NCBI GenBank assembly: GCA_030684695.1 | Contig: JAUXXX010000020.1 | Coordinates: 31,933-95,932 of the forward strand | Length of the DNA: 64,000 nucleotides | From: a bacterium | GTDB lineage: Bacteria; Bacillota_I; Bacilli_A; Izemoplasmatales; Hujiaoplasmataceae | Direction of reading: 5' to 3' | In this document: in pieces, positions 39,582-51,328 of the stretch | How positions within the stretch are numbered: position 1 is the stretch's first letter | Layout: the number at the start of each line of letters is the position of its first letter | Translations under genes and position numbers: made by a program | Notes under the pieces: generated by a model | Told to the model about the DNA's origin: nothing | The model's input: the letters and a program-made list of their open reading frames with translations, nothing else | Database searches by the model: none

Positions 39582-39620
39582 TTGAAAATTCCTATATAAT
39601 ATTATATAATATTATATAAT
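39582..39620 (+). promoter_or_regulatory. Promoter with three TATAAT boxes at 10-bp period (yaaA-recF-gyrB-gyrA)
   Basis: TTGAAA at 39582-39587; TATAAT at 39595, 39605 and 39615; the middle box has a 17-bp spacer. Confidence 0.65.
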
Positions 39621-39660
39621 AGGTTACCCCATAAACTCGCATTGATGAAGGGATGAAACG

Positions 39661-39885
39661 ATGAAAACAATCACTATTCAGACCGAATATATTACATTAG
39701 GACAATTGTTAAAATATGCGGACATCATCTCAAATGGCGGAGAAGCGAAGAGTTATCTAGAAGCCAATAAAGTCTTCGTAAATAACGAACAAGATCAACG
39801 AAGAGGACGTAAGCTTTATCCAGGAGACAAAGTAAATATTACTACAAAATATGCACTTTTGATTGCTAAAGCTCATGTGGATTAA
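39661..39885 (+). CDS. yaaA: S4-domain protein YaaA/YlxQ-like, recF-associated
   Basis: MKTITIQTEYITLGQLLKYADIISNGGEAKSYLEANKVFVNNEQDQRRGRKLYPGDKV; upstream of recF. Confidence 0.9.
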   Translation: MKTITIQTEYITLGQLLKYADIISNGGEAKSYLEANKVFVNNEQDQRRGRKLYPGDKVNITTKYALLIAKAHVD

Positions 39886-40978
39886 AGAACTGACACTGAG
39901 TCATTTTCGCACCTATCCCAAACAAACTCTCAAACTGCACAAGGGATTACACTTCATGGTGGGGAACAATGGGGTTGGAAAAACCAACTTTTTGGAAGCC
40001 ATTTATGTTCTGGGTTTGGCGAAAAGCTATAAATCAGATGACGATGACTTGATTCATTATGAAGATGAATTCGCTAAAATTACGGCAACGATTGTTGTTG
40101 GACAGCGCGAGCGAGTACAAAGCATCATCATTAGTGAAATTGGTAAAAAGGCAATTGTGAACCAAACCGAGATTAAACGATTAAGTGATTACATCGGATT
40201 GTTAAACATCGTCGCGTTTACTCCGGATTCGATGAACTTAATCAAAGGGTCTCCTTTGGGTAGGCGATATTTTCTTGATGTATTTTTAGGACAAAGTGAT
40301 CGAGCTTATTTCCTTGCATTATCCGCATTCAAACAAGTATTAAAACAACGAAACGAACTTCTAAAACAATACGGTGTATCCCATAAAATCGATGAGACAC
40401 TCTTAGATGTACTCGATCAACAATTTGCGCAATACGCTCAAATCATTATTCATAAAAGACAGGCATTCATTGATAACGTCAAAGAAAAAGCAACTACTGT
40501 TTTTCAACAATTGACCAACTCTGATTCCTTGTTAACACTAAAGTATCTCCCTTCTATTGGCAACGATATTATAGCAGTATTACAAAGTAAGCGAAAAAGC
40601 GATCTGCATCAAGCAATGACGTTGATGGGTCCTCATCGAGACGACTTTGAGTTTTATCTAAACGAAAAGAATGCCAAAGATTTTGCCTCACAAGGAGAAC
40701 AACGATTAGCGATTTTGTCGATTACACTTGGATTGGTGGATTACTTATCCGAAATCACAGGTGAAATTCCAATTTTACTTCTTGATGATGTATTTAGTGA
40801 ACTAGACTCACAAAAGCAAAACTACTTGATTCGACGATTGATCGAATCAGGAGCACAGACGATTATTACAACGACGACTTTATCCGATATCATGAGTGCG
40901 AACTTAGTTCGTGCCAAACGATACACGGTTGCAAAAGGAACAATCAAGGAGGAACAACCTAGTGGACAACACGATTAG
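39875..40978 (+). CDS. recF: DNA replication and repair protein RecF
   Basis: [63 protein letters not shown]. Confidence 0.95.
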   Translation: MWIKELTLSHFRTYPKQTLKLHKGLHFMVGNNGVGKTNFLEAIYVLGLAKSYKSDDDDLIHYEDEFAKITATIVVGQRERVQSIIISEIGKKAIVNQTEIKRLSDYIGLLNIVAFTPDSMNLIKGSPLGRRYFLDVFLGQSDRAYFLALSAFKQVLKQRNELLKQYGVSHKIDETLLDVLDQQFAQYAQIIIHKRQAFIDNVKEKATTVFQQLTNSDSLLTLKYLPSIGNDIIAVLQSKRKSDLHQAMTLMGPHRDDFEFYLNEKNAKDFASQGEQRLAILSITLGLVDYLSEITGEIPILLLDDVFSELDSQKQNYLIRRLIESGAQTIITTTTLSDIMSANLVRAKRYTVAKGTIKEEQPSGQHD

Positions 40979-42872
40979 AAAGTATGATGAAAGTAGCATT
41001 CAAATTCTAGAAGGGCTTGAGGCGGTTAAAAAACGTCCAGGGATGTACATTGGGACTACGGGTCCTAGAGGGTTACATCACTTAGTATGGGAAATCGTTG
41101 ATAATTCAGTCGACGAAGCCTTAGCGGGATTTGCAGATACCATTGGTGTTGAAATTCTCCCAGGAAACGTAATTCGTGTTACCGATAATGGAAGAGGCAT
41201 TCCAATTGAAGTGCATCCAAAAACCAAACGTCCCTCTGTAGAGACGGTTTTTACGGTATTGCATGCTGGTGGGAAGTTTGACCACAACTCGTATAAAGTC
41301 TCTGGAGGATTACATGGTGTTGGTGCATCGGTTGTTAATGCACTGAGCTCGTATTTGAATGTTGAAATTCACAAAGATGGTAAACAATATTTGATTGGTT
41401 TTGACCATGGTTTTGTGAAACAAGAGTTACTTTGTTTAGGAGAAACGGATCGCAACGGTACAACGGTCACATTTTTAGCAGACGCTGAAATCTTCTCTGA
41501 ATCACAAGTGTATGAATTTGAGACGCTACGTAACCGGATTCAACAACTTGCTTTTCTAAACAAAGGCATTCGCTTTTGGATTGAAGATTCCAGAGAAACC
41601 AACGCAGTTGTTCATAAAGAGTACAAGTATGATGGGGGAGTACGTGAATATGTTCAATTCTTAAACCAAGGAAAAGAACTTCTTCATCAAAACGTCGCTT
41701 ATTTTGAAGGCGAACAAGAAGGAATAACCGTTGAAATTGCCATGCAATACAACGAAGGATATGCAGCAAACATTTATCCATTTACAAACAACATTACCAA
41801 CCCTGAAGGTGGAACACATGAAGAAGCCTTTAAGACAACACTAACGCGGATTATTAACAACTTTGGAAGAAACTTGAACATCTTTAAGAAGGACGAATCT
41901 CTCTTAGGGGAAGACACCAGAGAAGGATTGATCGCGATCGTTTCTGTGAAACATCCCGACCCTCAATTTGAAGGACAAACCAAATCAAAATTAGGATCTA
42001 GTGATGCAAGAAGAGTGGTTGGAAATATTATGTCCATTGGTTTAGAACGATTCTTGTTAGAAAACCCTACTGCAACAAGAGTGATTCTTGATAAAGCAAT
42101 CATGGCACAACGTGCGCGACTCGCTGCTAAAAAAGCCAGAGAAGCTACTAGAAGAAAATCACCACTTGATTCCCTCGGATTTGCGTCTAAATTAGCGGAT
42201 TGTCGCACCAAAGACGCGACACGTTCAGAAATCTATATCGTCGAAGGAGATTCTGCCGGTGGTTCTGCAAAACAAGGCAGAGATTCTGAGTTCCAAGCCA
42301 TTCTTCCTCTTCGTGGAAAAGTACTGAACGTTGAAAAAGCACGTTTGGATAAAATCTTAGGAAACAAAGAAATCTTATCGATGATCCAAGCATTTGGGAC
42401 AGGAATTGGTGAAGATTTCCAAGTAACATCCGCCCGATATCATAAAATTATTATCATGACCGATGCCGATGTCGATGGTGCACATATTCGTACATTACTG
42501 CTTACCTTTATTTATCGTTATTTACGCCCATTGATTGAAAAAGGGTATGTATACATCGCACAACCACCTCTTTTTAAAGTGCAACAAGGAAAAAACATTG
42601 AATATGCCTATGACGAAGCTCAAATGGAGTTAATCATGGCAAAAATCACTGGAAAACCAGTGATACAACGATACAAAGGTCTTGGGGAAATGAACCCAGA
42701 ACAATTGTGGGACACCACAATGGATCCGGAAACCAGAACATTATTACAAGTGACACTAGAAGATGCCATGGACGCTGACCGCGTATTCTCGATGCTTATG
42801 GGAGAAGACGTGTTAAGTCGTCGTGAGTTTATTCAAGAGAATGCGGTCTATGTCCGCAATCTAGACGTATAA
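40962..42872 (+). CDS. gyrB: DNA gyrase subunit B
   Basis: GTG start after AAGGAGGA: (M)[69 protein letters not shown]. Confidence 0.97.
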   Translation: MDNTIRKYDESSIQILEGLEAVKKRPGMYIGTTGPRGLHHLVWEIVDNSVDEALAGFADTIGVEILPGNVIRVTDNGRGIPIEVHPKTKRPSVETVFTVLHAGGKFDHNSYKVSGGLHGVGASVVNALSSYLNVEIHKDGKQYLIGFDHGFVKQELLCLGETDRNGTTVTFLADAEIFSESQVYEFETLRNRIQQLAFLNKGIRFWIEDSRETNAVVHKEYKYDGGVREYVQFLNQGKELLHQNVAYFEGEQEGITVEIAMQYNEGYAANIYPFTNNITNPEGGTHEEAFKTTLTRIINNFGRNLNIFKKDESLLGEDTREGLIAIVSVKHPDPQFEGQTKSKLGSSDARRVVGNIMSIGLERFLLENPTATRVILDKAIMAQRARLAAKKAREATRRKSPLDSLGFASKLADCRTKDATRSEIYIVEGDSAGGSAKQGRDSEFQAILPLRGKVLNVEKARLDKILGNKEILSMIQAFGTGIGEDFQVTSARYHKIIIMTDADVDGAHIRTLLLTFIYRYLRPLIEKGYVYIAQPPLFKVQQGKNIEYAYDEAQMELIMAKITGKPVIQRYKGLGEMNPEQLWDTTMDPETRTLLQVTLEDAMDADRVFSMLMGEDVLSRREFIQENAVYVRNLDV

Positions 42873-42882
42873 GGGGGAACAC

Positions 42883-45486
42883 ATGGACAATATAAACCAA
42901 ACGGTGGGACCCGTATCAACCGCACATAAAGTGGTGGAGATCAACATCACCACGGAAATGAAAACCTCGTTTTTAAGCTATGCAATGAGTGTCATTGTTT
43001 CAAGAGCGTTGCCTGATGTTCGTGACGGATTAAAACCAGTTCATCGACGCATTTTGTATGGGATGGAAGAGCTTGGTGTATATCCAGACAAACAATATAA
43101 GAAGTCTGCTCGTATTGTTGGGGACGTCATGGGGAAATATCATCCTCATGGAGACTCGGCAATTTATGAATCCATGGTTCGGATGGCTCAAGACTTTAGC
43201 TATCGATATCCCTTGGTCAATGGACATGGAAACTTTGGGTCTGTCGACGGAGACGGCGCTGCGGCGATGCGTTATACCGAAGCCAAGATGGAAAAAATCA
43301 CCTTAGAAATGATTCGGGATTTGCGTAAAAATACCGTGGATTTTGTCGACAATTATGATGGTTCGGAACAAGAGCCAAAAGTACTACCTTCTCATTTTCC
43401 AAACCTTTTGGTCAATGGCGCAACTGGAATCGCTGTCGGTATGGCAACGAACATTCCACCACACAACTTAACAGAAGTGGTGAATGGATATATTGCGTTC
43501 ATTAAAAATCAAGACATCACTTCCGAAGAACTTATGGAATACATCAAAGCACCTGATTTTCCAACAGGAGGCACCATCTTAGGTCTTGCAGGTGTGAGAG
43601 AAGCATACACCAAGGGCAAAGGCACTGTGCGTGTCAAAGCTAAAATTGATGTGGTTGAAATGGCTTCAGGTAAAAAGCAACTCATCATCAAAGAAATCCC
43701 TTATCAAGTCAATAAAACCACATTGATTGAACGAATTGCTGAATTAGCCAAAGAAAAGAAAGTCGATGGCATCACTGATTTGCGTGACGAGTCCAACCGC
43801 AACGGAATGCGTGTTGTGATTGAACTTCGTCGTGATGTAAATGCAGAAGTCGTTGTAAACAACTTACTCAAAAATACTCAACTCCAAATCTCTTATAGCG
43901 TCAACATGCTTGCATTGGTCAATGACACACCTCAAGTGCTTTCCTTAGTGGAAGTATTACGTCATTATTTCCATCATCAAGTGGAAGTATTGGTTCGTAA
44001 AACCAAGTTTGATTTAGACAAAGCTACGCAGCGCGAACATCTATTGCGTGGATTCATCATCGCGCTCGACAATATCGATGAAGTGATTCGTACCATTCGG
44101 GAGTCATATGACGATACCGAACAACGTTTAATCGAACGTTTTCAATTATCGGAAGTGCAAGCCAAAGCCATTTTATCGATGCAATTACGCCGACTTTCCG
44201 GAATGGAACGTTCCAAAATCTATGACGAGTTAAAACAAATTGAAGAGGCTATCATCTACTTCAATCAAATCTTAAGTAGTACAGAAGTTCAACACCAAAT
44301 CTTAATTGCAGATGCTCAAGACATCAAAGAACGTTTCGGTGACAAACGCAGAACGGAAATCGATCCATTCGGAGATTATGACATTGAAGATGAAGACTTG
44401 ATTCCCGTGGAAGAAGTTATTATAGCGGTCACCACCAACGGCTATGTCAAGAGAATGAACATTGACACCTACAAATCTCAAAACCGTGGAGGCCGTGGAA
44501 AAACAGGTATGAAGATCAATGAAGACGATGTCATTGATTCGATTGTCTCGATGTCCAGTCATGACTATTTGCTGTTCTTTACCTCCTTAGGCCGCGTTTA
44601 TAAAATGAAGGGCTATAAAGTTCCAGCATTAGGCAGAAACTCCAAAGGATTGCCAATTGTTAATCTACTCAACCTCACAGACGGCGAAACGTTAGCGGCA
44701 GTCATGAGTATTCAAAACTTTGAAGAAGGATTCCTCTTCTTTACCACTCTAAAAGGCGTTGTTAAAAGAACCTCTGTTTCTAATTTCCAAAACATACGTA
44801 CCAACGGGATTCGCGCGGTATCACTGCGCGACGGGGACCAATTACATAGCGTAAAATTCACTAACGGAGACCAAGATATCATCATAGGAGCTTCCAACGG
44901 GAAAGCCATTCGATTTAACGAAGTGGATGTCCGCGATATGGGAAGAAACGCAGCGGGAGTTCGAGGAATCGAGTTAAGCGACAACGAAGAAGTCATTGGG
45001 GTTACTACCGTTACGGAAGATCGAAACGAAATCTTAGTCATTTCTGAGAAAGGGTATGGAAAACGTACCATTGTTGAGGAATATCGTCTTCAAGGCCGCG
45101 GCGGAAAAGGTGTAAAAACCATCAATGTGACCGAGAAAAATGGTGCGCTTCGCAAACTGATCAGTGTAACAAGCGAAGAAGATTTGATTGTAGTAACCGA
45201 CAAAGGAATGATCATTCGAGTACCTATCGACCAAATCACACAAACAAAACGTTCAACACAAGGAGTCAGAATCATTAACTTAATGGAGGGTCATTGTGTC
45301 GCAACGATTGCCATCGTGCCCCGCGAGGAAGAAGTCAGTGAGTTTGACGAATCAATCGAAGATCATGAAGTAACCACCGCATCCATCATCGAAGCACTTC
45401 ATAAGCCAACCGTACTGGAGTTTGCAAACGAAGAAGACGAAACCAGTGTTTCAGAAATTAACGACTTAATGAGCGAAAGCTACTAA
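42883..45486 (+). CDS. gyrA: DNA gyrase subunit A
   Basis: [44 protein letters not shown] catalytic Tyr. Confidence 0.98.
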   Translation: MDNINQTVGPVSTAHKVVEINITTEMKTSFLSYAMSVIVSRALPDVRDGLKPVHRRILYGMEELGVYPDKQYKKSARIVGDVMGKYHPHGDSAIYESMVRMAQDFSYRYPLVNGHGNFGSVDGDGAAAMRYTEAKMEKITLEMIRDLRKNTVDFVDNYDGSEQEPKVLPSHFPNLLVNGATGIAVGMATNIPPHNLTEVVNGYIAFIKNQDITSEELMEYIKAPDFPTGGTILGLAGVREAYTKGKGTVRVKAKIDVVEMASGKKQLIIKEIPYQVNKTTLIERIAELAKEKKVDGITDLRDESNRNGMRVVIELRRDVNAEVVVNNLLKNTQLQISYSVNMLALVNDTPQVLSLVEVLRHYFHHQVEVLVRKTKFDLDKATQREHLLRGFIIALDNIDEVIRTIRESYDDTEQRLIERFQLSEVQAKAILSMQLRRLSGMERSKIYDELKQIEEAIIYFNQILSSTEVQHQILIADAQDIKERFGDKRRTEIDPFGDYDIEDEDLIPVEEVIIAVTTNGYVKRMNIDTYKSQNRGGRGKTGMKINEDDVIDSIVSMSSHDYLLFFTSLGRVYKMKGYKVPALGRNSKGLPIVNLLNLTDGETLAAVMSIQNFEEGFLFFTTLKGVVKRTSVSNFQNIRTNGIRAVSLRDGDQLHSVKFTNGDQDIIIGASNGKAIRFNEVDVRDMGRNAAGVRGIELSDNEEVIGVTTVTEDRNEILVISEKGYGKRTIVEEYRLQGRGGKGVKTINVTEKNGALRKLISVTSEEDLIVVTDKGMIIRVPIDQITQTKRSTQGVRIINLMEGHCVATIAIVPREEEVSEFDESIEDHEVTTASIIEALHKPTVLEFANEEDETSVSEINDLMSESY

Positions 45487-45497
45487 GGAGAACGCCC

Positions 45498-46772
45498 ATG
45501 TTAGATATTAAACTCATTCGTGAGAACCCAGAAAAAATCATCGAGTTACTCAATCGACGCAATCAGGACTTTTCATATTTGTATGACGTAGTACAAAAAG
45601 ATAAAAATAGACGAGATGCGATTGCTTCTGTAGAACTATTAAAAGCGAAGAAAAACGAAGTATCCAAACAAATTGGCATTGCGAAAAGAACCGGTGCAGA
45701 CACGAGCTCTTTACAAGCAAGCGTGGTTGAATATGGAGACGAAGTCAAACGACTAGACCAACTTGTTTCCTCAATCGATGAGGAAATTAAGAACGTTCTT
45801 ATGGCAACACCAAACCTTCCACATGAAGACATTAACGTTGGGAAGGATGACTCGGATAATCGCGAATTATGGCGCTATAGCACCCCAAGAGTCTTTGATT
45901 TTCCAATCAAAGCTCACTATGAACTAGGAGAAAGTTTAGATATTTTAGACTTTGCAAGAGCAAGTAAAATCGCAGGAGCGAGATTTGTTGTATACAAAGG
46001 TCTTGGCGCGAGACTGGAACGAAGTCTGATCATGTTCATGATGGATTTACATTCCAATCAACATGGTTACACCGAAGCCATTCCTCCATATATTGTCAAT
46101 GAAGCATCGATGTACGCAACAGGACAATTTCCAAAGTTCAAAGAAGATGCCTTTAAGCTATATGATGATCGACAATTTTATTTAAATCCTACCGCTGAAG
46201 TGCCCACCATCAATTTACATCGTGATGAAGTACTTGATGTGACGAAGTTACCGATTAAATACGTTGCCTATACCACTGCATTCCGTCAAGAAGCAGGTTC
46301 AGCAGGACGTGATACAAGAGGAATCTTACGTCAACACCAGTTTAATAAAGTGGAACTTATCAAGTTTACCAAAGCGGAAGATTCCTATATAGAACATGAT
46401 AAAATGTTAAAAGATAGCGAAAAAGTGTTACAACTTCTTCAAATTCCTTATCGGGTCATGGAACTTTGCACCGGTGATTTAGGGTTTGGTATGCGAAAAA
46501 CCTATGACATTGAAGTCTGGATTCCATCTGAAAACAAGTACCGTGAAATTGGATCCATCTCCAATGCAGAAGATTATCAAGCAAGACGTGCAAACATTAA
46601 ATACCGTCCAACACCAGATTCTAAGTTAGAATATGTGCATACGTTGAATGGATCAGGGTTGGCAGTTGGAAGAACAGTCATTGCCATCATGGAAAACTTT
46701 CAACAAGCCGATGGAACGATTATTATTCCTGAAGTACTCCGTCCCTACATGGGAACAGACATTATTAAATAA
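45498..46772 (+). CDS. serS: Seryl-tRNA synthetase
   Basis: MLDIKLIRENPEKIIELLNRR; FRQEAGSAGRDTRGILRQHQFNKVELIKF; LNGSGLAVGRTVIAIMENFQQADG. Confidence 0.98.
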   Translation: MLDIKLIRENPEKIIELLNRRNQDFSYLYDVVQKDKNRRDAIASVELLKAKKNEVSKQIGIAKRTGADTSSLQASVVEYGDEVKRLDQLVSSIDEEIKNVLMATPNLPHEDINVGKDDSDNRELWRYSTPRVFDFPIKAHYELGESLDILDFARASKIAGARFVVYKGLGARLERSLIMFMMDLHSNQHGYTEAIPPYIVNEASMYATGQFPKFKEDAFKLYDDRQFYLNPTAEVPTINLHRDEVLDVTKLPIKYVAYTTAFRQEAGSAGRDTRGILRQHQFNKVELIKFTKAEDSYIEHDKMLKDSEKVLQLLQIPYRVMELCTGDLGFGMRKTYDIEVWIPSENKYREIGSISNAEDYQARRANIKYRPTPDSKLEYVHTLNGSGLAVGRTVIAIMENFQQADGTIIIPEVLRPYMGTDIIK

Positions 46773-46773
46773 G

Positions 46774-46803
46774 AAAAAGGCAAGCACGAATGCTTGCCTT
46801 TTT
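46774..46803. terminator. Bidirectional terminator between serS and the HIT gene
   Basis: AAAAAGGCAAGCA-CGAA-TGCTTGCCTTTTT. Confidence 0.9.
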
Positions 46804-46809
46804 GAATGC

Positions 46810-47220
46810 TCATAATTGTGCCCGAATGGCTTCTTTAATTTCAGTAAATTTTTCTTTTGATGTATTGCCCATGTTGTTAATGAAGTCGATTTCAACGCCA
46901 TCATGGGGATAACGCGGAATCAGATGTACATGGAAATGAAAGACTGTTTGTAATGGTTTTTCTGTGTTGATTAAGACATTGAGTCCAATCGGATGAAAAG
47001 CGTTTTTTAATGCGTTAGCCAGTTTTGGAATCACTCGAAAGATGTCTGCAGCGACATTTTCGTCAATGTCATACAAATTCTTATAGTGACGCTTCGCCAC
47101 AATTAATGTATGACCTTTGGTTGCTTGTGAGATATCGAGTAAAGCCAACACGTTTTCATCTTCGTAGACGATGTTTGAGGGGATTTCCCCTGATACAATT
47201 CGACAAAATACACAATCCAT
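46810..47220 (-). CDS. HIT family nucleotide-binding protein
   Basis: MDCVFCRIVSGEIPSNIVYEDENVLALLDISQATKGHTLIVAKRHYKN; HFHVHLIPR. Confidence 0.93.
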   Translation of the reverse strand: MDCVFCRIVSGEIPSNIVYEDENVLALLDISQATKGHTLIVAKRHYKNLYDIDENVAADIFRVIPKLANALKNAFHPIGLNVLINTEKPLQTVFHFHVHLIPRYPHDGVEIDFINNMGNTSKEKFTEIKEAIRAQL

Positions 47221-47882
47221 TATGATCCCTCCATTTGATTATATTTTTTGACCCATTGGATCAATTCAAATCCATTTTGAATCCACCCATCAGGGTTGGA
47301 TTTTTTGAGTTCCTCTAGCTTTAAACTATAGAGAACCCCTAGAGTTGGAATCTTAGCATTCTTCCCTGATTCGATATCCGTTGAGTTATCTCCTATCATC
47401 ACTGCATGAACAGAGCACAGCCGTTTCATCGCAAGATACAGCGGTTCAGGATCCGGTTTCGGACAAACAACATCTTCTAGCGCAATGATGTCTTGTAAGT
47501 ATGTATGAAGACCAAAATGCAGAATGGATGGCATTGCAGAATCACGAAATTTAGTTGTTACAACGGCTTGTTTGATGCCGATTTTATGAAAGTACTCCAT
47601 TGCTTCTTTCATGCCATCATACAGGCTCAAGTATTCGAACTCTACTTGTTTGTATCTTGTTAAATAGGTGTGAATCATGTCTTCTACCATTTGTGATTCT
47701 TTTGTAAAACGATGAAATGTTTCCTTCAGTGGTGGACCCATCATGCCAAGATAATCCGCTCTTGTTAATTGCATGCTGGGAAAATGAATCTCAAACGTTT
47801 TTTGAAACGTTGAAAGGATAAGTTCATTTGAATCGACAAGCGTTCCATCTAAATCATAGAGTATTGTATCAAGTTTGGCCAT
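47220..47882 (-). CDS. HAD-superfamily phosphatase (PpaX/Gph-like)
   Basis: MAKLDTILYDLDGTLVDSNELILSTF; MIGDNSTDIESGKNAKIPTLGV; start moved to 47882. Confidence 0.88.
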   Translation of the reverse strand: MAKLDTILYDLDGTLVDSNELILSTFQKTFEIHFPSMQLTRADYLGMMGPPLKETFHRFTKESQMVEDMIHTYLTRYKQVEFEYLSLYDGMKEAMEYFHKIGIKQAVVTTKFRDSAMPSILHFGLHTYLQDIIALEDVVCPKPDPEPLYLAMKRLCSVHAVMIGDNSTDIESGKNAKIPTLGVLYSLKLEELKKSNPDGWIQNGFELIQWVKKYNQMEGS

Positions 47883-47976
47883 ATCATCACCTAATTCATT
47901 ATACCAAAGGATGATACCTTTGTCTTGTATGTTGGGAATAAATGGTGATTTGTGATATAATGTGCGTGGTGATAAC

Positions 47977-48888
47977 GTGAAGCGAGCCATTATTATATAC
48001 AATCCAAAAAGCGGTAAACAAGACTTTCAATCGAAAGTCGATTGTGTCGTGGGAAAAATGGAGCGTATGCATTATTTGGTTGATTCCTACGCAACAGCCT
48101 ATCCTGGACAAGGCACTGAGCTTGCTAAAGTAGCGTGTGAAGAACGATACGATGTACTCATCATCGTTGGCGGCGATGGAACGTTTAATGAATGCGTGAA
48201 TGGGGTCATGGAATTTGAACAAAGACCCATACTCGGTTACATCCCCGCTGGGACAAGCTGTGACATCGGACACACCCTCGGATTATCCAAAGATGTCGAT
48301 CAAGCACTACATAACATCTTACATAATCAGTCTGTTAAGATGGATGTAGTGAAAGCAAATGACCGGTATTTTTGTTATGTCTCTGGCAATGGAGCGTATG
48401 TTGATATTAGTTATGTAACGGACTCATACTTAAAGAAAAAGATTGGGTATTTGGCCTATGTGCTCAAAGGCATAGAAGAACTATTTACCATTCCGAAACT
48501 GCGGATGAGAATCATCCATGATAAAGGTGAGTTTAAAGGCCGATTCTCTTTGGTGTTGATCATTAACTCAAAACGAGTGGCTGGGATTAGTATGATTTAT
48601 AAACCGACCTTAGACGATGGGTTAGTTGATGTTGTGTTGTATCCCTATTTATTCCCAATCAATAATATTATCTTTTTGATTGGATTCTTCTTACCCTTTT
48701 GGTCTACTCCTTTGGTAAAACGCTTTAAAACGTCGAAGTTGAATATTATTACCAATGCAAAATCAAGATGGAACATCGATGGCGAATCCGGTGGCGTTGG
48801 AAATCAAACCATGCAAGTATACAAACAAGCCATCGAAGTGATTGTTCCTGCATATATTAAAAAGAGATATTTTAAGAATCAAGCATAA
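47977..48888 (+). CDS. Diacylglycerol/lipid kinase family protein
   Basis: (V)KRAIIIYNPKSGKQDF; VGGDGTFNECVNGVM; LGYIPAGTSCDIGHTLGL; probable GTG start. Confidence 0.88.
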   Translation: MKRAIIIYNPKSGKQDFQSKVDCVVGKMERMHYLVDSYATAYPGQGTELAKVACEERYDVLIIVGGDGTFNECVNGVMEFEQRPILGYIPAGTSCDIGHTLGLSKDVDQALHNILHNQSVKMDVVKANDRYFCYVSGNGAYVDISYVTDSYLKKKIGYLAYVLKGIEELFTIPKLRMRIIHDKGEFKGRFSLVLIINSKRVAGISMIYKPTLDDGLVDVVLYPYLFPINNIIFLIGFFLPFWSTPLVKRFKTSKLNIITNAKSRWNIDGESGGVGNQTMQVYKQAIEVIVPAYIKKRYFKNQA

Positions 48889-48925
48889 GATAGTGGGCCG
48901 ATAGGCCTTGTTTTTTGAGGTGAGC

Positions 48926-49462
48926 ATGTTGAAAGAAATTATTGTTGTGGAAGGACTCCACGACGTTCAAAAGCTACAAAGTATCGATCCATTCATCGAA
49001 TGCATTTTTACCAATGGCAGTGAGATTTCACCCAAGACCATCGAACTGATAAAGCAAGCCCAACAAGCACGAGGGGTGATTTTGTTCATGGACCCCGATT
49101 TTCCTGGAAGAAAGATTACCCAAACGATTATGGCACTGGTTCCTAATGTGAAAGTTGCCTTTATTGAAAAGCAAAAGACGATTAGTAAAAATGGAAAAAA
49201 AGTAGGAATAGAACATGCCAGTAAAGCTGATATTTTGGAGGCTTTAAGCCATTTTCACAGTATAGATGAATCTAAAAAATTACCAGTCATCACCATGACA
49301 GAGTTGTATCAATTAGGATTGTGTGGACAGCCACATTCGTTTGAAAGTAGAGCAAAAGTCTCGCAGGCTCTCCATTTACCACCAACGAATGCAAAGACAT
49401 TATTAAAGTGGTTGAATATGTTACGTATCAGTTTATCCCAAGTAAAGGAGGTGCTCTTATGA
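48926..49462 (+). CDS. rnmV: Ribonuclease M5
   Basis: MLKEIIVVEGLHDVQKLQSIDPFIECIFTNGSEISPKTIELIKQA; FMDPDFPGRKI Toprim; precedes ksgA. Confidence 0.9.
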   Translation: MLKEIIVVEGLHDVQKLQSIDPFIECIFTNGSEISPKTIELIKQAQQARGVILFMDPDFPGRKITQTIMALVPNVKVAFIEKQKTISKNGKKVGIEHASKADILEALSHFHSIDESKKLPVITMTELYQLGLCGQPHSFESRAKVSQALHLPPTNAKTLLKWLNMLRISLSQVKEVLL

Positions 49463-50325
49463 ATGAAATAGGATCGATTAAAAAAGTTCGTGAAATGCTT
49501 CAAGAAAACCAGTTTCGAATCAAAAAGCATTATGGACAAAACTTTATTACGGATCAAAACCTACTCAAAAAAATCGTAGATTCAGCAAATATTGGACCGG
49601 AATGCGGCGTGATTGAAGTAGGACCAGGATTTGGGGCATTAACTCAACATTTGGTTGGTAAAGCAAAAAAAGTATTAGCATTCGAAATTGATAAAGAATT
49701 GATTCCTTTATTACAATCGCAGTTTATCAATTATCCTGCATTTATCTTAATTCATCAAGATATTTTAGAAGTACAAATTGATGAAGTCATTCATACGTAC
49801 CTTAGTGATTGCAAAGAAATTGTGGTGGTTGCGAATTTACCTTATTATATTACAACGCCTATTCTCATGCGTTTTCTTGAAACTTCCCAAAAAGTATCAC
49901 GCTTGATACTCATGATGCAACATGAAGTGGCGATGAGAATAACAGGGAAACCGAATACGAAAGATTACAACGCTCTTAGTATTGTTATTCAATATTTAGC
50001 GAAAGCCAAACTACTATTCAAAGTGCCAAGAACCGTCTTTATCCCCGCGCCTAATGTTGATTCTGCGATTGTTCATCTCGAAATCAAAAAGACAAAAGAG
50101 TTGAATCCACAACTTGAACCTCGCTTCTTTGATTTCGTACACCAATGCTTTACCCAACGTCGTAAAACACTGATGAATAACTTGAAAGCTTCGAATCTTG
50201 GAAAATCAAAAGAAGAATATGAAACTAGTTTAACTTCTTTGGGTATTGCTCTTGATGCTAGAAGTGAACAGCTTGATGTTGTGACATTCCTTGCCTTGTT
50301 TCATCAGTTGGGAGAAAACGTTTGA
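49459..50325 (+). CDS. ksgA: 16S rRNA dimethyladenosine transferase
   Basis: KKHYGQNFITDQNLLKKIVD; VIEVGPGFGALTQHL; VANLPYYITTPILM. Confidence 0.96.
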   Translation: MNEIGSIKKVREMLQENQFRIKKHYGQNFITDQNLLKKIVDSANIGPECGVIEVGPGFGALTQHLVGKAKKVLAFEIDKELIPLLQSQFINYPAFILIHQDILEVQIDEVIHTYLSDCKEIVVVANLPYYITTPILMRFLETSQKVSRLILMMQHEVAMRITGKPNTKDYNALSIVIQYLAKAKLLFKVPRTVFIPAPNVDSAIVHLEIKKTKELNPQLEPRFFDFVHQCFTQRRKTLMNNLKASNLGKSKEEYETSLTSLGIALDARSEQLDVVTFLALFHQLGENV

Positions 50326-51221
50326 AAAAATTAACGGGTTTCGCTGCAATTTTTGGTGTAGTAGTCTTTTGGGGGATTAGTTTTATTAGTATCAAAATCG
50401 TTTTGGAAGTCATTGATCCGATTTTATTGGGATTGTTTCGATATGTATTAGCGGTATTGTTTGTGCTAGGAGTAGTTGTTGTAAAAAAGATATCCTTGCG
50501 AGTTACAAAAAAAGACTTGTTGGTCTTTTTCTTAGCAGGATTGTTTGGCATCTTTTTGTATTCCTCTTTGGAAAATACCGCAATGCTTTATGTCTCAGCT
50601 CAAACCGCAGCGATCATGACCTCTTTGGTGCCACTGATGATTATCATCGGCAACTCTATTGTATTTAAGGAACGTTTCTTATTCCGGTATTTGTTTTATG
50701 TTGGATTATCCATATCGGGGGTATTGTTGGTTGTGTTACCAGATAGTGCTACTGATACGGGGACAAATAACCTCTTAGGAGTAACTCTTTTGTTCTTATC
50801 GATTGTATCGTGGACGGGGTATGCTTTAATGACAAAAAAAGTGATTGAGAAATACAATACGATTAAAGTGACTGCACTTCAATCAATTATGGCATTGCTT
50901 GCCTTTTTCCCATCGTTGTTTTTAAGACCATTTCCTGTATTTTCTACGTTTATGTTTGAGCATTGGGCACATTTATTGTTTCTAGGAGTTGTGTGTTCGG
51001 GAGTTACTTATTTGTTATATGTACATTCCATCAATCGATTAGGGGTAGCGATTCCGAATATATTTTTGAATTTTATCCCACTTGTGACGGTACTTGCTAA
51101 CCTCATAATTTTTGGAATTACGATTGGATGGATTCAAATTGCTGGAGGATTGGTGGTTGTAATCACGATGACGTTGTTAACCATGGATCGAATGAAACAA
51201 GATAAAGCAACTGTTTCATGA
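50322..51221 (+). CDS. EamA/DMT-family transporter
   Basis: Ten predicted TM helices with two EamA halves (GVVVFWGISFISIKIVLEVIDPILLGLFRYVLA). Confidence 0.88.
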   Translation: MKKLTGFAAIFGVVVFWGISFISIKIVLEVIDPILLGLFRYVLAVLFVLGVVVVKKISLRVTKKDLLVFFLAGLFGIFLYSSLENTAMLYVSAQTAAIMTSLVPLMIIIGNSIVFKERFLFRYLFYVGLSISGVLLVVLPDSATDTGTNNLLGVTLLFLSIVSWTGYALMTKKVIEKYNTIKVTALQSIMALLAFFPSLFLRPFPVFSTFMFEHWAHLLFLGVVCSGVTYLLYVHSINRLGVAIPNIFLNFIPLVTVLANLIIFGITIGWIQIAGGLVVVITMTLLTMDRMKQDKATVS

Positions 51222-51328
51222 GAAGTTTGTGAGGAGAGGTCTTTGGAAGACATTTTCTCTTTTTTTTTCTGTAAAAATGTGATATTATTCGTGTGTAACT
51301 GTTTTCATCTAGAAGGAGGACTTCGTTT

